From assembly GCF_015602705.1 (NCBI RefSeq), contig NZ_CP059081.1:753702-817701 (forward strand): DNA of 64,000 bases. Reading direction: 5' to 3'. A program made the translations under genes and the position numbers. This document shows positions 38,011 to 46,471 of the stretch, one piece after another; the stretch's first letter is position 1, and each line of letters opens with the position of its first letter. Origin of the DNA: Acinetobacter lwoffii. GTDB lineage: Bacteria; Pseudomonadota; Gammaproteobacteria; Pseudomonadales; Moraxellaceae. The notes beneath the pieces are model-generated. The model did not search any database, was not told the origin of the DNA, and worked only from the letters and a program-made list of their open reading frames with translations.

Positions 38011-39210
38011 ATGTCCGTTAGCGCTGAGCGGTTATGGAATCGCTCATTTATCTTGTGCTTATTCAATAATTTTTTCCTGTTTGTTTATTATTTTGCCTTA
38101 TTGACCATCTTGCCAATTTACATCATGAAAGATCTGGGTGGTTCGGTAAAAGAAGCGGGTCTGGCGCTGACGCTATTTTTGGCCTCTTCGATTGCGATTC
38201 GGCCATTTTCCGGCATGATCATCGAAAAGCTCGGCAAGAAAATCTCGATGCGTGGCGCAGGCGTGATTTTTGCCTTATTTGCCTTTAGTTATTTGCTGGT
38301 AGATAGCATGTGGTCGCTGTTGCTGGTGCGTTTTTTACATGGTATCTGGTTCAGTATTCTGACCACGGTGGCAGTACCCGTCGCTAATGAATTTATTCCT
38401 GAACAGCGCAAAGGTGAGGGCATGGGCTATTTCGTCATGTCGACCAATCTGGGTGTGGTTTTTGGGCCCTTGCTGGCATTGACCGTAATTCAGTTCACCA
38501 GCTTCAAAGTCTTATTTGGCATTCTTGCCGTTATCATTTCTTTGGGGCTCATTTTCTGTTGGATGCTCAAAATCACAGAGTTACCAAAACCTGAAGCTAT
38601 AAGCACAGAAAAAACCAGCTTGAGCTTGCAGGATATTCTGGAAGTCAAAGTTCTGGCGGTAAGTTTTGTGGCTTTACTAACCGCTTTTGCCTACTCGGGC
38701 ATCATGAGTTTTATTACTGCATTTAGTGAAACCAAGCAGCTTTTGGGCTATACCAGCGTATTCTTTATTGTATTTGCAGCATCCATGTTGCTGGTCAGAC
38801 CTTGGGTTGGAAAGATTTATGACCGTAAGGGACCCAGTGCGGTGATTTATCCTTCATTTATTTTCTTTGCCATTGGTCTGGTGATTGTCAGTCTGATTTC
38901 CAATCAATGGATATTATGGTTGTCGGCAGTGTTTATTGGCATCGGTTATGGTTCACTATTCCCATGTTTGCAGACCTTGGCCATTCAGTCGGTCGACAAA
39001 CAGCGTATGGGACATGCGATTTCAACCTTCTTTACCCTGTTTGATCTGGGTTTAGCGATCGGTTCCGTGGCAATGGGAGTATTGATTGCCTATTGGGGCT
39101 TTGAAACTACTTATGTTTTGAGTGCCGCACTCCTCATTGTGACGATATTGGTTTATCGTCAGTATGTTGCCAAAAAGCAAAATAAGCGCCCGGCAAGTTT
39201 GGAGTTATAA
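38011..39210 (+). CDS. MFS transporter (YfcJ/YhhS-like)
   Basis: 399-aa 12-helix major facilitator. The frame is open to a TTG at 38002, but the ATG at 38011 gives the clean start MSVSAERLWN. TM1-2 with NFFLFVYYFALLTILPIYIM, the short loop KLGKKISMRGAGV after TM2, and RFLHGIWFSILTTVAVPVAN in TM4 place it near the YfcJ/YhhS efflux group. The substrate is unknown. It is probably controlled by the upstream TetR protein. The stop is one base before the start of the broken LysR gene, so the three were once one unit. Confidence 0.9.
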   Translation: MSVSAERLWNRSFILCLFNNFFLFVYYFALLTILPIYIMKDLGGSVKEAGLALTLFLASSIAIRPFSGMIIEKLGKKISMRGAGVIFALFAFSYLLVDSMWSLLLVRFLHGIWFSILTTVAVPVANEFIPEQRKGEGMGYFVMSTNLGVVFGPLLALTVIQFTSFKVLFGILAVIISLGLIFCWMLKITELPKPEAISTEKTSLSLQDILEVKVLAVSFVALLTAFAYSGIMSFITAFSETKQLLGYTSVFFIVFAASMLLVRPWVGKIYDRKGPSAVIYPSFIFFAIGLVIVSLISNQWILWLSAVFIGIGYGSLFPCLQTLAIQSVDKQRMGHAISTFFTLFDLGLAIGSVAMGVLIAYWGFETTYVLSAALLIVTILVYRQYVAKKQNKRPASLEL

Positions 39211-39211
39211 A

Positions 39212-40104
39212 ATGGAATTAAGGCATTTACGTTATTTCGTTACGGTGGCGCAGGAACTGAACTTTACCCGTGCCGCGGAAAAATTAAATACGGTCAGCCT
39301 TCATTGAGCCAGCAAATCAAGGATCTGGAACGTGAGGTTGGCGTACAGTTGCTAGAGCGGAATAACCGTAAGGTCGGGCTAACTGAAGCTGGACAGGCGT
39401 TTTTAAAAGAAGCTTTACTGAGTCTTGAGCATGCAGAGCGCGCCATTCAGACTGCCAGACAGATCGCGAATGCACAGCAGGATCAGCTGAATATCGGATT
39501 CGTGCCGGTCGCGGAAATGAAAGTCTTTCCTAATATCATGCCGAATATCCGCGCGCATTTTCCTGAACTGAAAGCACAGTTTCATAGTCTGACCGATGCA
39601 GAGCAGTTTAGTGCCTGAAGAAATGGACAGATCGACATTGCCTTTACCCGTTATCCGGGACAGTTAAGTGAGTTTGATTCGATCCGCATTTTTGATGAGC
39701 CTTTAACCCTGATCGTGCCGAAAGATTCCCCGGCTGCGGCCTTGCCCTATGTCAGTATCAAAAGTTTTGAAAATCAGGACTTTGTAATTAGTGATGAGCA
39801 GTCCTCACCGCAACTGCATAAGTTGATTCAAGATTTTTTTAAACAGTCCAAATTAAAGGTAAATGTGGTGCAGTATTCCACCAATATTCTGCTCAATGTC
39901 AATCTGGTAGGGATGGGGGTGGGCTGGAGTCTGGTGCCGGCCTACGTGATTCCATTGCTCGGCGATAATATTGTGGTGAAAAAGACTCTGGAACCTTTGC
40001 CGATGATTGGACTGTATGCCAATTATCGCAAGGATCAAAAACATGTGGTGATTGATCTGATTTTAAAAGTATTAAAAGAAAAGTTTTGCGTGGATCTTTT
40101 TTAA
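39212..40104 (+). pseudogene. Disrupted LysR family regulator
   Basis: The sequence reads as a LysR regulator from MELRHLRYFVTVAQELNFTRA, but the winged-helix is cut by a single-base deletion near 39293-39295, after which the original frame ends at TGA 39305. In the shifted frame the expected SLSQQIKDLEREVGVQLLER continues, then an in-frame TGA at 39616-39618 interrupts the effector domain between QFSA and RNGQIDIAFTRYPG. Beyond it the rest is intact to 40104. Restoring one base would give about 297 codons, the normal LysR length. Two independent lesions make a real pseudogene more likely than a single sequencing error. It directly follows the MFS gene. Confidence 0.9.
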
Positions 40105-40232
40105 TATTTAAACCTTCAATCTGCCCATCTAAAAAGCCGTGCGACAGAAATGATCTGTAGCACATCCTTTTAAATCGGGACTGCAAATCACTTTATACTG
40201 AACCTCTAACAATAAAAACCGGTTGAAGCAGG

Positions 40233-40850
40233 ATGATGAAGCTCTATAACAACCCACAATCACGTGGCTTGACCTTGTTGCCTTTGCTAAAAGAATTGCA
40301 GATTGAAGATCAGATTGAGCAGGTGGAAGTTGCCTATGAGCATATGCATCAGCAGGCGTATACACAGATCAATCCGATGGGAAAAGTTCCCTGTCTGGTG
40401 GATCAGGGTGTCATTATTTCAGAAATGGCCGCCATTTTTATCTATCTGGCAGATAAATATCGTGACAAAGGATTGGCACCGGCTTTGGATGATCCGAAGC
40501 GTGGGGTGTATTTGAAATGGATATTTTTCTGTCATGGGCCCTTCACCGAATATATCGATATAAAAAATTTGCAGGTGTCACCAGAAAATATTGAAAAGAA
40601 CCGGAGAAGTTTAAGTTTTGGGAATGAAGCAGCCGTATTTGATTTTCTGAAACAGGGCATCGGGCAGGCCAGTCCCTATCTGTTGGGTGAAAAAGTCTCG
40701 GCGGCGGATCTCTATGTGGCTTACTGTTTAATCTTCGCGATCTCTGCGAAAATTTTACCGAAATTTGATGAGTTCAGGCTCTTCCTGGAGCAGATGGCTT
40801 GCCGTGATTCCCTGAAAGATATCCCGTGGTTTCAGGAATACCGAGTCTAA
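40233..40850 (+). CDS. Glutathione S-transferase family protein
   Basis: 205-aa cytosolic protein with an N-terminal thioredoxin-like GST domain: MMKLYNNPQSRGLTLL, where Ser10 is a candidate catalytic residue, then NPMGKVPCLVDQGVIISEMA with the cis-Pro and the glutathione-binding Ser/Glu. The C-terminal helical domain includes LLGEKVSAADLYVAYCLI with the N-capping Asp. Substrate unknown. It lies 128 bases after the LysR pseudogene and faces the FAD-hydroxylase gene. Confidence 0.9.
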   Translation: MMKLYNNPQSRGLTLLPLLKELQIEDQIEQVEVAYEHMHQQAYTQINPMGKVPCLVDQGVIISEMAAIFIYLADKYRDKGLAPALDDPKRGVYLKWIFFCHGPFTEYIDIKNLQVSPENIEKNRRSLSFGNEAAVFDFLKQGIGQASPYLLGEKVSAADLYVAYCLIFAISAKILPKFDEFRLFLEQMACRDSLKDIPWFQEYRV

Positions 40851-40890
40851 CTCCTCGGTCTATATATTGTCCGGGATATCTAAAAACAAT

Positions 40891-40914
40891 AAAAAAAACC
40901 ACGCCGAAGCGTGG
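40891..40914 (-). terminator. Terminator after the FAD hydroxylase gene
   Basis: Stem CCACGC / GCGTGG with a CGAA loop, followed on the minus strand by T8. It lies 18 bases past the hydroxylase stop, between two convergent genes. Confidence 0.85.
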
Positions 40915-40932
40915 TGAAAGGTGACCCTAATA

Positions 40933-42537
40933 TTATTTCAGGTAAAGCTTTTTAAACAGTTGCTGGCTGGTGCTTTCCATCGATTGAGGAATGGCCAGCG
41001 CAGCCACGAAACGGTCAGGACGCAAGATCACAACTGAATCAGACGTGTTGCCAAACCACGAGCGGATATCTGTGCCGATATCACCAATGGTGATGACATC
41101 TTGATACTCTTTGCGCTGGCTATTTTGCAATTGCACTGCCGGGATCACCTGAATGAATTTCACACCCAGCGATTTCCACTGTTGCAACGTTTGTGGGCTC
41201 AGACCCCATTTCGGATCAACACCCCAGGCAATAATCGCAAAATCATTACCGATCACTTTATCCAGTAATACGGTTTCACCCGAAGCCAGCTGAACCTGAG
41301 GCTGGATAAACATCTTGCCAACCGGAGAGTTCTTGGTTCCGTTACTCAAAAGTGCGCCGTCATGATATTTCGGCATCGGTTTAAAGCGCATTTCCAGCAG
41401 GTACTGTTTGATCGGCTTGATGTAGTTCAGGGCATAGGCAATACCATCACGAACAAAACCTTGCCATTTTTTCGGTGGTGCCAGTACGTGACCTGCCATC
41501 ACCGACAGGTCAATCATCGCCTTGGCATGGTCTTTACGTTCGATCTGATAAGAATCTAAAAGTGCTGGGCCAGCTTTACCTTGAATAACCAGTGCCATTT
41601 TCCAGGCCAGGTTAAAGGCATCACGCATACCGCTGTTATAACCCTGACCTTGCCATACCGGCATAATGTGCGCTGCATCACCGGCAAGTAAAATACGGTC
41701 GACACGGAATTTGTCGGCAATACGAGCATTATGGGTATAGACACGCTGACGGATCACTTCGATACCATCCGTACTTGGTAAAACCTTGGACAGAAGTTTG
41801 GCAATATTTTCCGGTTTGCTGAGTTCTTCCTGTGTTTCACCCGGCATGACCATAAATTCAAAACGGCGGATACCATGTGGCAATGCGGCTGATACATAAG
41901 GACGAACCGGATCACAACATAAGTAAATATGCGGTGTAGCAAGCGGGTCGTTCTCAAGGTCGATTACAATCCATTGATTCGGTGCAGTTTCACCTTCAAA
42001 AGCAATGCCCAGGTTGCGGCGCACATAGGAATTACCGCCATCACAGGCAATCAGGTATTGAGCGCGGATGGTTTCTGCATCATCCTCTTTATTTTTCAGG
42101 TTAAGTGTTACGCCGTCAGCATCTTGACTAAACTGGGTCAATTGACTAGAAAACAGCACTTGGGTGTTTTTATATTGCTTTAAGCCTTGCAGTAGGACGT
42201 TATCAACTTGTGGCTGAATAAAGGCATTACGGCGCGAGAAACCAAACTCACGTGTTAAAGGTTGAATATCAGCAAAACAGCGACCTTTAGGCGTTAAGAA
42301 GCGCATCGCATGATTCGGAGTGGTATGCGGTAAGACTTGATCGACTAAACCCAAAGATTGAATGGTACGCAAGGATTCATCATCGATTCCAATCGCACGT
42401 GGATAATCAATCAAACTATCCAGTTGCTCGACAATTGTGACAGTTACGCCTTGCTTGCTCAGATAGTTGGCAATGGTTAAGCCGACAGGGCCGGCGCCCA
42501 GAATTGCCACTTCAGTAGTGTAGTTAGTATTGCTCAT
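40933..42537 (-). CDS. MhpA-like FAD-dependent aromatic hydroxylase
   Basis: 534-aa class A flavoprotein monooxygenase resembling 3-(3-hydroxyphenyl)propionate hydroxylase. The ADP-binding GAGPVG is at residues 14-19, followed by the acidic end of the second strand (VEQLD), then [32 protein letters not shown] (DG motif), and the GD motif [18 protein letters not shown] near residue 288. The C-terminal thioredoxin-like region is present. In enteric bacteria mhpA sits with ring-cleavage genes; here there is no dioxygenase or hydrolase nearby, so the substrate and pathway are open. Monocistronic, with its own terminator. Confidence 0.88.
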   Translation of the reverse strand: MSNTNYTTEVAILGAGPVGLTIANYLSKQGVTVTIVEQLDSLIDYPRAIGIDDESLRTIQSLGLVDQVLPHTTPNHAMRFLTPKGRCFADIQPLTREFGFSRRNAFIQPQVDNVLLQGLKQYKNTQVLFSSQLTQFSQDADGVTLNLKNKEDDAETIRAQYLIACDGGNSYVRRNLGIAFEGETAPNQWIVIDLENDPLATPHIYLCCDPVRPYVSAALPHGIRRFEFMVMPGETQEELSKPENIAKLLSKVLPSTDGIEVIRQRVYTHNARIADKFRVDRILLAGDAAHIMPVWQGQGYNSGMRDAFNLAWKMALVIQGKAGPALLDSYQIERKDHAKAMIDLSVMAGHVLAPPKKWQGFVRDGIAYALNYIKPIKQYLLEMRFKPMPKYHDGALLSNGTKNSPVGKMFIQPQVQLASGETVLLDKVIGNDFAIIAWGVDPKWGLSPQTLQQWKSLGVKFIQVIPAVQLQNSQRKEYQDVITIGDIGTDIRSWFGNTSDSVVILRPDRFVAALAIPQSMESTSQQLFKKLYLK

Positions 42538-42889
42538 AGCGAATGTCCACTCAATCGACTTGCATTTGATGCTATTAAGGGACAGTTAGAAGCTAGAAAC
42601 AAGTTAGGCGATAGTAGCTTAAGTATATGGATGATATTGGAATGAAATAGGTAATTTTTAAATAAGTATTTGAATTAAAATATAAAAATAATAAAAATTT
42701 GATAGCCTGTATTAATTCTATGATCAGTTTTGACTATGGTGATAAATAGATTTTGTGCAATAAAAATGCTGAACCAGCATCAAGCATGATTCAGCATCGA
42801 ATAATATCGGGGCAGTATAGGATAAAGCCTACTGGAGAATTACTATCCCTGATATCTTCATTGAAGAATTAAACGAGTCGTTCAATCAC
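42538..42889. other. Intergenic region between hydroxylase and small exported protein
   Basis: Contains the promoter side of the FAD hydroxylase (to the left) and the terminator of the small exported protein (42761-42797). Otherwise AT-rich with no ORF that I can support. Confidence 0.6.
42761..42797 (-). terminator. Terminator after the small exported protein gene
   Basis: Perfect 8-bp stem ATGCTGAA / TTCAGCAT with a 16-base loop, followed on the minus strand by a T-run (A-run at 42762-42766). About 90 bases past the stop of the gene at 42890. Confidence 0.7.
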
Positions 42890-43123
42890 TTAACGTGCAG
42901 CAGGTTTTGCAGGGGGCGTGCTTTCCGCAGCAGCTTCAGAGGCAGCAGGCTGCTCTGCAGATGCACCTGCAACAGGAGCATTCGATTCAGGTAATTCCTG
43001 TGTAGTCACAATCACTTTTTCTTCTGCAGTGGTGGTTTTCGCATCTGTGGTTTTGCTGTCAGCAAAACTGGTGGCTACAGCAGCAGTAAGCGTAGTAGCA
43101 AGTAAGATTTGTGCATATTTCAT
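42890..43123 (-). CDS. Small Ala/Glu/Pro-rich exported protein
   Basis: 77-aa protein. The signal peptide MKYAQILLATTLTAAVATSFA is followed by a low-complexity mature part of about 55 residues rich in Thr, Ala, Glu and Pro, ending in PPAKPAAR. The frame extends to an ATG at 43144, but the AAGGA ribosome site eight bases before 43123 identifies the shorter start. No domain is recognised; an intrinsically disordered periplasmic peptide is likely. Confidence 0.75.
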   Translation of the reverse strand: MKYAQILLATTLTAAVATSFADSKTTDAKTTTAEEKVIVTTQELPESNAPVAGASAEQPAASEAAAESTPPAKPAAR

Positions 43124-43514
43124 TTTTGGCATCCTTTTATTCATGTCATGTAATCTGCCGAGCTGACCATCACATCAATTCGACAGATGCCCATCCTAAG
43201 CACTGAAATTTTACTGAGCAAATCAATTAACAAAAGCGACACGCAGGGAATAACCCAGCAGATACAAAACTGAGAAAGTTGTTTTATTTCTGTTAATTAT
43301 GCGGAGTTTTATTTAATGAAAGTGTGTGTGAATATTTCAAGAATCCAATTTGAAATAAAAGTTAACATAGAAAATTGGTAATTTGGGATCATTCCATTAA
43401 TTTTTATCTCTGTGATTTTCACGCCGTGTTTGCGAAGAACACGCATTTTAAAGTCACACTGTGCTTTATAATGCAGAGTATTGCTATTTCTATTCAATCT
43501 CTTGAGAGTCGATT
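43124..43514. other. Intergenic region between divergent exported-peptide and CobW genes
   Basis: About 390 AT-rich bases. It contains a small inverted repeat CGTGTT / AACACG at 43425-43443 and a TATAAT at about 43467, 48 bases before the CobW-type start. I see no Zur-type palindrome that I would trust. Confidence 0.5.
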
Positions 43515-44522
43515 TTGAAAATTCTGTCAGCGTCGCAGGCTATTCCTGTCCATATCATTTCCGGATTTTTGGGTGCAGGTAAAACCACACTACTCAAACA
43601 TTTATTACAGCAAAAACCGGAACAGGAAATCTGGGCTGTGCTAATGAATGAATTCGGCCAGATTGGGGTAGACCAGCAGTTATTGCCGCAAGATCAGGGT
43701 TATGCGGTCAAAGAGCTGTTGGGTGGTTGTCTATGTTGCAGTAGCCAGTTACCCATGCAGATCGCCTTGTCACGGCTGCTGTCAGAGGTGAAACCGGATC
43801 GTCTGTTTATCGAACCTACTGGGCTGGGGCACCCGGGACAATTACTGGAACAGCTGACCGAACCGCACTGGCACAGCCATTTAAACATGCAGGCTTTAGT
43901 CACTGTGGTAGATGGTTCGCGTTTGCATGACCGGGACTGGACCCAGCAAAACCTGTATGCAGACCAGCTCAAGGCAGCGCATATTGTGGTGATTTCACAT
44001 ACTGACTTGATGACAGCCGCAGATCGCGCAGCGCTCACGCAGCTTCAGGCAGAATATCAACCTTATGCCCAACAGTGGCTGTTCACCGAGCATGGACAAC
44101 TCGATATTGAACAGATCAAGCAGGAATATCGGGGTTCTGCCCGTCAGATTCAGCCTTTGTTAAAACAGCAACAGATCACCCGTTCAGCGGATACGCCCGT
44201 AGTGATTCAGCAGATGCCTTATCATTATGTAGAAAGTGCGCAGGGTTATCAGGTTGCGGGCTGGAAATTGCCAAAACGCTGGCAATTTGATTTTTATGAT
44301 CTGCTGGATCTGCTCTGTGAGCAAAAAGACTGGCTCAGAATCAAGGGAATTTTTCATACCGACCAAGGCTGGAAAAGCTTTAATTTTAATCCTGAGCAGT
44401 TTAATTATCAGTCGGCAGATGAAGGCATTGATAACCGGGTAGAAGTGATTTATCAACAGTCACGGGATTGGCTGGCCTTTGAAACTGCCCTAATGCAATG
44501 TCGTATCGATCCAGAAAAATAA
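43515..44522 (+). CDS. CobW/YjiA-type G3E GTPase (metal chaperone family)
   Basis: 335-aa cytosolic GTPase. The P-loop GFLGAGKTT is at 17-25, the switch region MNEFGQIGVD at 44-53, and the metal-binding CxCC motif GCLCCSSQ has Cys72, Cys74 and Cys75. EPTGLGHPGQ and the base-recognition stretch SHTDLM (161-166) follow. A CobW C-terminal domain occupies the last 90 residues (AGWKLPKRWQFDF). These proteins deliver zinc or another metal to client enzymes. No zinc-transport gene is beside it, and the neighbour YaeQ is not known to be a client, so the partner is open. Confidence 0.92.
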   Translation: MKILSASQAIPVHIISGFLGAGKTTLLKHLLQQKPEQEIWAVLMNEFGQIGVDQQLLPQDQGYAVKELLGGCLCCSSQLPMQIALSRLLSEVKPDRLFIEPTGLGHPGQLLEQLTEPHWHSHLNMQALVTVVDGSRLHDRDWTQQNLYADQLKAAHIVVISHTDLMTAADRAALTQLQAEYQPYAQQWLFTEHGQLDIEQIKQEYRGSARQIQPLLKQQQITRSADTPVVIQQMPYHYVESAQGYQVAGWKLPKRWQFDFYDLLDLLCEQKDWLRIKGIFHTDQGWKSFNFNPEQFNYQSADEGIDNRVEVIYQQSRDWLAFETALMQCRIDPEK

Positions 44523-44623
44523 CGGTACTGTTTCTAGTGCGCTGAATGAATTATTGGCCTAAATCTGTTCAGCAAAATAGCGCTAAATCTTATATGCTAG
44601 GCGCCAAATTTGAGGATTATGTG

Positions 44624-45154
44624 ATGGCGTTAAAAGCGACGATTTATAAGGTTGATTTGAATATTGCGGACATGGATACGCATCGTTATGCAGACTATCA
44701 GCTGACGATGGCGCTGCATCCTTCAGAAACCATTGAACGTTTAATGGTGCGTATTCTGGCCTATGCGCGCTATGCCGATGAAGCATTGGAATTCACCAAG
44801 GATCTGTTTGAAACCGATGAACCGGCACTGTGGGAAAAGGATTTGACCGGGCAACTGGTCAAATGGATTGAAGTCGGTAGCCCGGACGAAGATAAAGTCA
44901 AAAAGGCCAGTGCGCGTTGCAAGCAGGTCGCAGTTGTCACCTATGGTTCTGCGGTGGATGAATGGTATAAGCGCAGCAGCAAATTAAAAATCTTAAAAAA
45001 TGTGGAAGTGTGGAAGTTATCTACCGCAACCACCGACGCATTGCCACAGTTATGCGAACGCACCATGCAGTTACAGCTCAATGTGATGGATGGTGAATGG
45101 ACCTTGATTGGTGATCAGGGCCAAGTGCTGGTGGAGTGGGAACAGTTACAATAA
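44624..45154 (+). CDS. YaeQ family protein
   Basis: 177-aa cytosolic protein, close to the usual 180 aa of YaeQ. The start MALKATIYKVDLNIADMD at 44624 is the conserved N-terminus and has a GAGG ribosome site; the frame extends upstream to 44546 but this adds no family sequence. Other YaeQ segments are LALHPSET-like (TMALHPSETIERLMVRILAY), WIEVGSPDEDKVKKAS and VVTYGSAVDEWY. The fold is related to PD-(D/E)XK nucleases, but the biochemical role is not established. It follows the GTPase by 101 bases on the same strand. Confidence 0.92.
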   Translation: MALKATIYKVDLNIADMDTHRYADYQLTMALHPSETIERLMVRILAYARYADEALEFTKDLFETDEPALWEKDLTGQLVKWIEVGSPDEDKVKKASARCKQVAVVTYGSAVDEWYKRSSKLKILKNVEVWKLSTATTDALPQLCERTMQLQLNVMDGEWTLIGDQGQVLVEWEQLQ

Positions 45155-45239
45155 GGCCAAATAAGGATGCAAGTCTGGACTTGTATCCTGTAGCTCAAAT
45201 TGCGTATATCTGAGGAATAAGAATACGCAGGGTTGCACC

Positions 45240-45863
45240 ATGTACCATGAACTTTATGATTTACTGCTAGCTGTCGCGATTGGCGCAATTATTGGTGCAG
45301 AGCGTGAGTATCACAGTAAATCTGCTGGATTGCGTACCATGATTATGGTCAGTCTGAGTTCCTGTTTATTTACCATTATCTCCCTGAAAATAGGCGTGGC
45401 CAATCCTGACCGGCTGGCCGCCAATGTCTTGACTGGGCTGGGTTTTCTGGGCGCTGGTGTTATCCTGAAAGATGATAACCGTATTTCTGGAATTACCACC
45501 GCGACTACCATCTGGATGACGGCAGCACTCGGCATGGCAGTCGGTGCTGGCTATGAACTCTTAAGTATTTGGGCTACTTTTATTGTCATGGCGGTGCTGG
45601 TTCTATTAATGTATGTTCAGCGTGGCATTGAATCTCTGAATCAGGAACGCAGCTATGAAATCGTTTGCCCATTCGATCAGAATGATTCCGATCACTACGA
45701 AATGTTATTTAAACGTTATGAGTTAAAAGTGGTGCATTCCTCACAAAAAAAAATTGATCAACAGATTGTCGGACGCTGGATTCTGATGGGATCGGCCAAG
45801 AATCATCAAGAATTAACCCAGGATTTACTCAATGATAAGAATATTCAGGAACTCAGCTTTTAA
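45240..45863 (+). CDS. MgtC/SapB family membrane protein
   Basis: 207-aa protein with an N-terminal block of four to five helices and the MgtC signature: AIGAIIGAEREYHSKSAGLRT, NVLTGLGFLGAGVILKDDNR and GITTATTIWMTAALGMAVGA. A soluble C-terminal tail of about 70 residues, from residue 135 onward, follows. MgtC proteins affect magnesium homeostasis and ATP-synthase activity in pathogens; whether this SapB-type member does so is unknown. It stands between YaeQ and the FKBP gene, all on the plus strand. Confidence 0.9.
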   Translation: MYHELYDLLLAVAIGAIIGAEREYHSKSAGLRTMIMVSLSSCLFTIISLKIGVANPDRLAANVLTGLGFLGAGVILKDDNRISGITTATTIWMTAALGMAVGAGYELLSIWATFIVMAVLVLLMYVQRGIESLNQERSYEIVCPFDQNDSDHYEMLFKRYELKVVHSSQKKIDQQIVGRWILMGSAKNHQELTQDLLNDKNIQELSF

Positions 45864-45948
45864 CCCATCAATGTCCCAAGCTTAAAAAAACAGAGCAATC
45901 CAGTTTATACTGAGCTTTGAATTTTATGCTCCTCTCAGGTAAATAACC

Positions 45949-46287
45949 ATGATCAACGAACTTGAAATTATTGATTTAAAAGTAGGCGAAGGTAAAGAAG
46001 CGGTAAAAGGTGCCTTAATTACCACGCACTATACCGGCTGGCTGGAAGATGGAACCAAGTTTGATTCTTCTATTGACCGTGGTAATTATTTTGAAACTGT
46101 CATTGGTACCGGTCGTGTGATCAAAGGTTGGGATCAGGGGATTCTGGGAATGAAAGTTGGTGGCAAGCGTAAACTGATGGTGCCTGCACATTTGGCCTAT
46201 GGCGAACGTAAAATGGGTAAAGTCATTCCAGCCAATTCCAACCTGATTTTTGAAATTGAACTGTTTGATGTAAAAACACGTGATTAA
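45949..46287 (+). CDS. FKBP-type peptidyl-prolyl cis-trans isomerase
   Basis: 112-aa single-domain cytosolic FKBP. Conserved active-site regions are visible: ALITTHYTGWLEDGTKFDSS (with the Tyr and Asp of the pocket), GTGRVIKGWDQGILGMKVGG and AHLAYGERKMGKVIPANSNL. No signal peptide or SlyD-type insert is present. It catalyses proline isomerisation during folding. Single gene with an 85-base upstream gap. Confidence 0.94.
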   Translation: MINELEIIDLKVGEGKEAVKGALITTHYTGWLEDGTKFDSSIDRGNYFETVIGTGRVIKGWDQGILGMKVGGKRKLMVPAHLAYGERKMGKVIPANSNLIFEIELFDVKTRD

Positions 46288-46471
46288 AATCATTTAACTT
46301 GCTGAATATAAGTTATATTTTTTATTCAAAGATATACGCTGGTTCCGGTGCAGTTGCTTCAAAATAGGCTGTGCCGGATAAGCTACAAAAAACATCTAAA
46401 AAGATTTGAAATCAAAAATATTCCTTGTAGATTATAAGAATAATAAAGAATTATTTTGAGATATAACGTAT

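Noticed and set aside
43395-43514. Possible Zur box before the CobW-type GTPase
   Set aside because: No convincing palindromic Zur-like site was found; only a TATAAT and a short inverted repeat are present.
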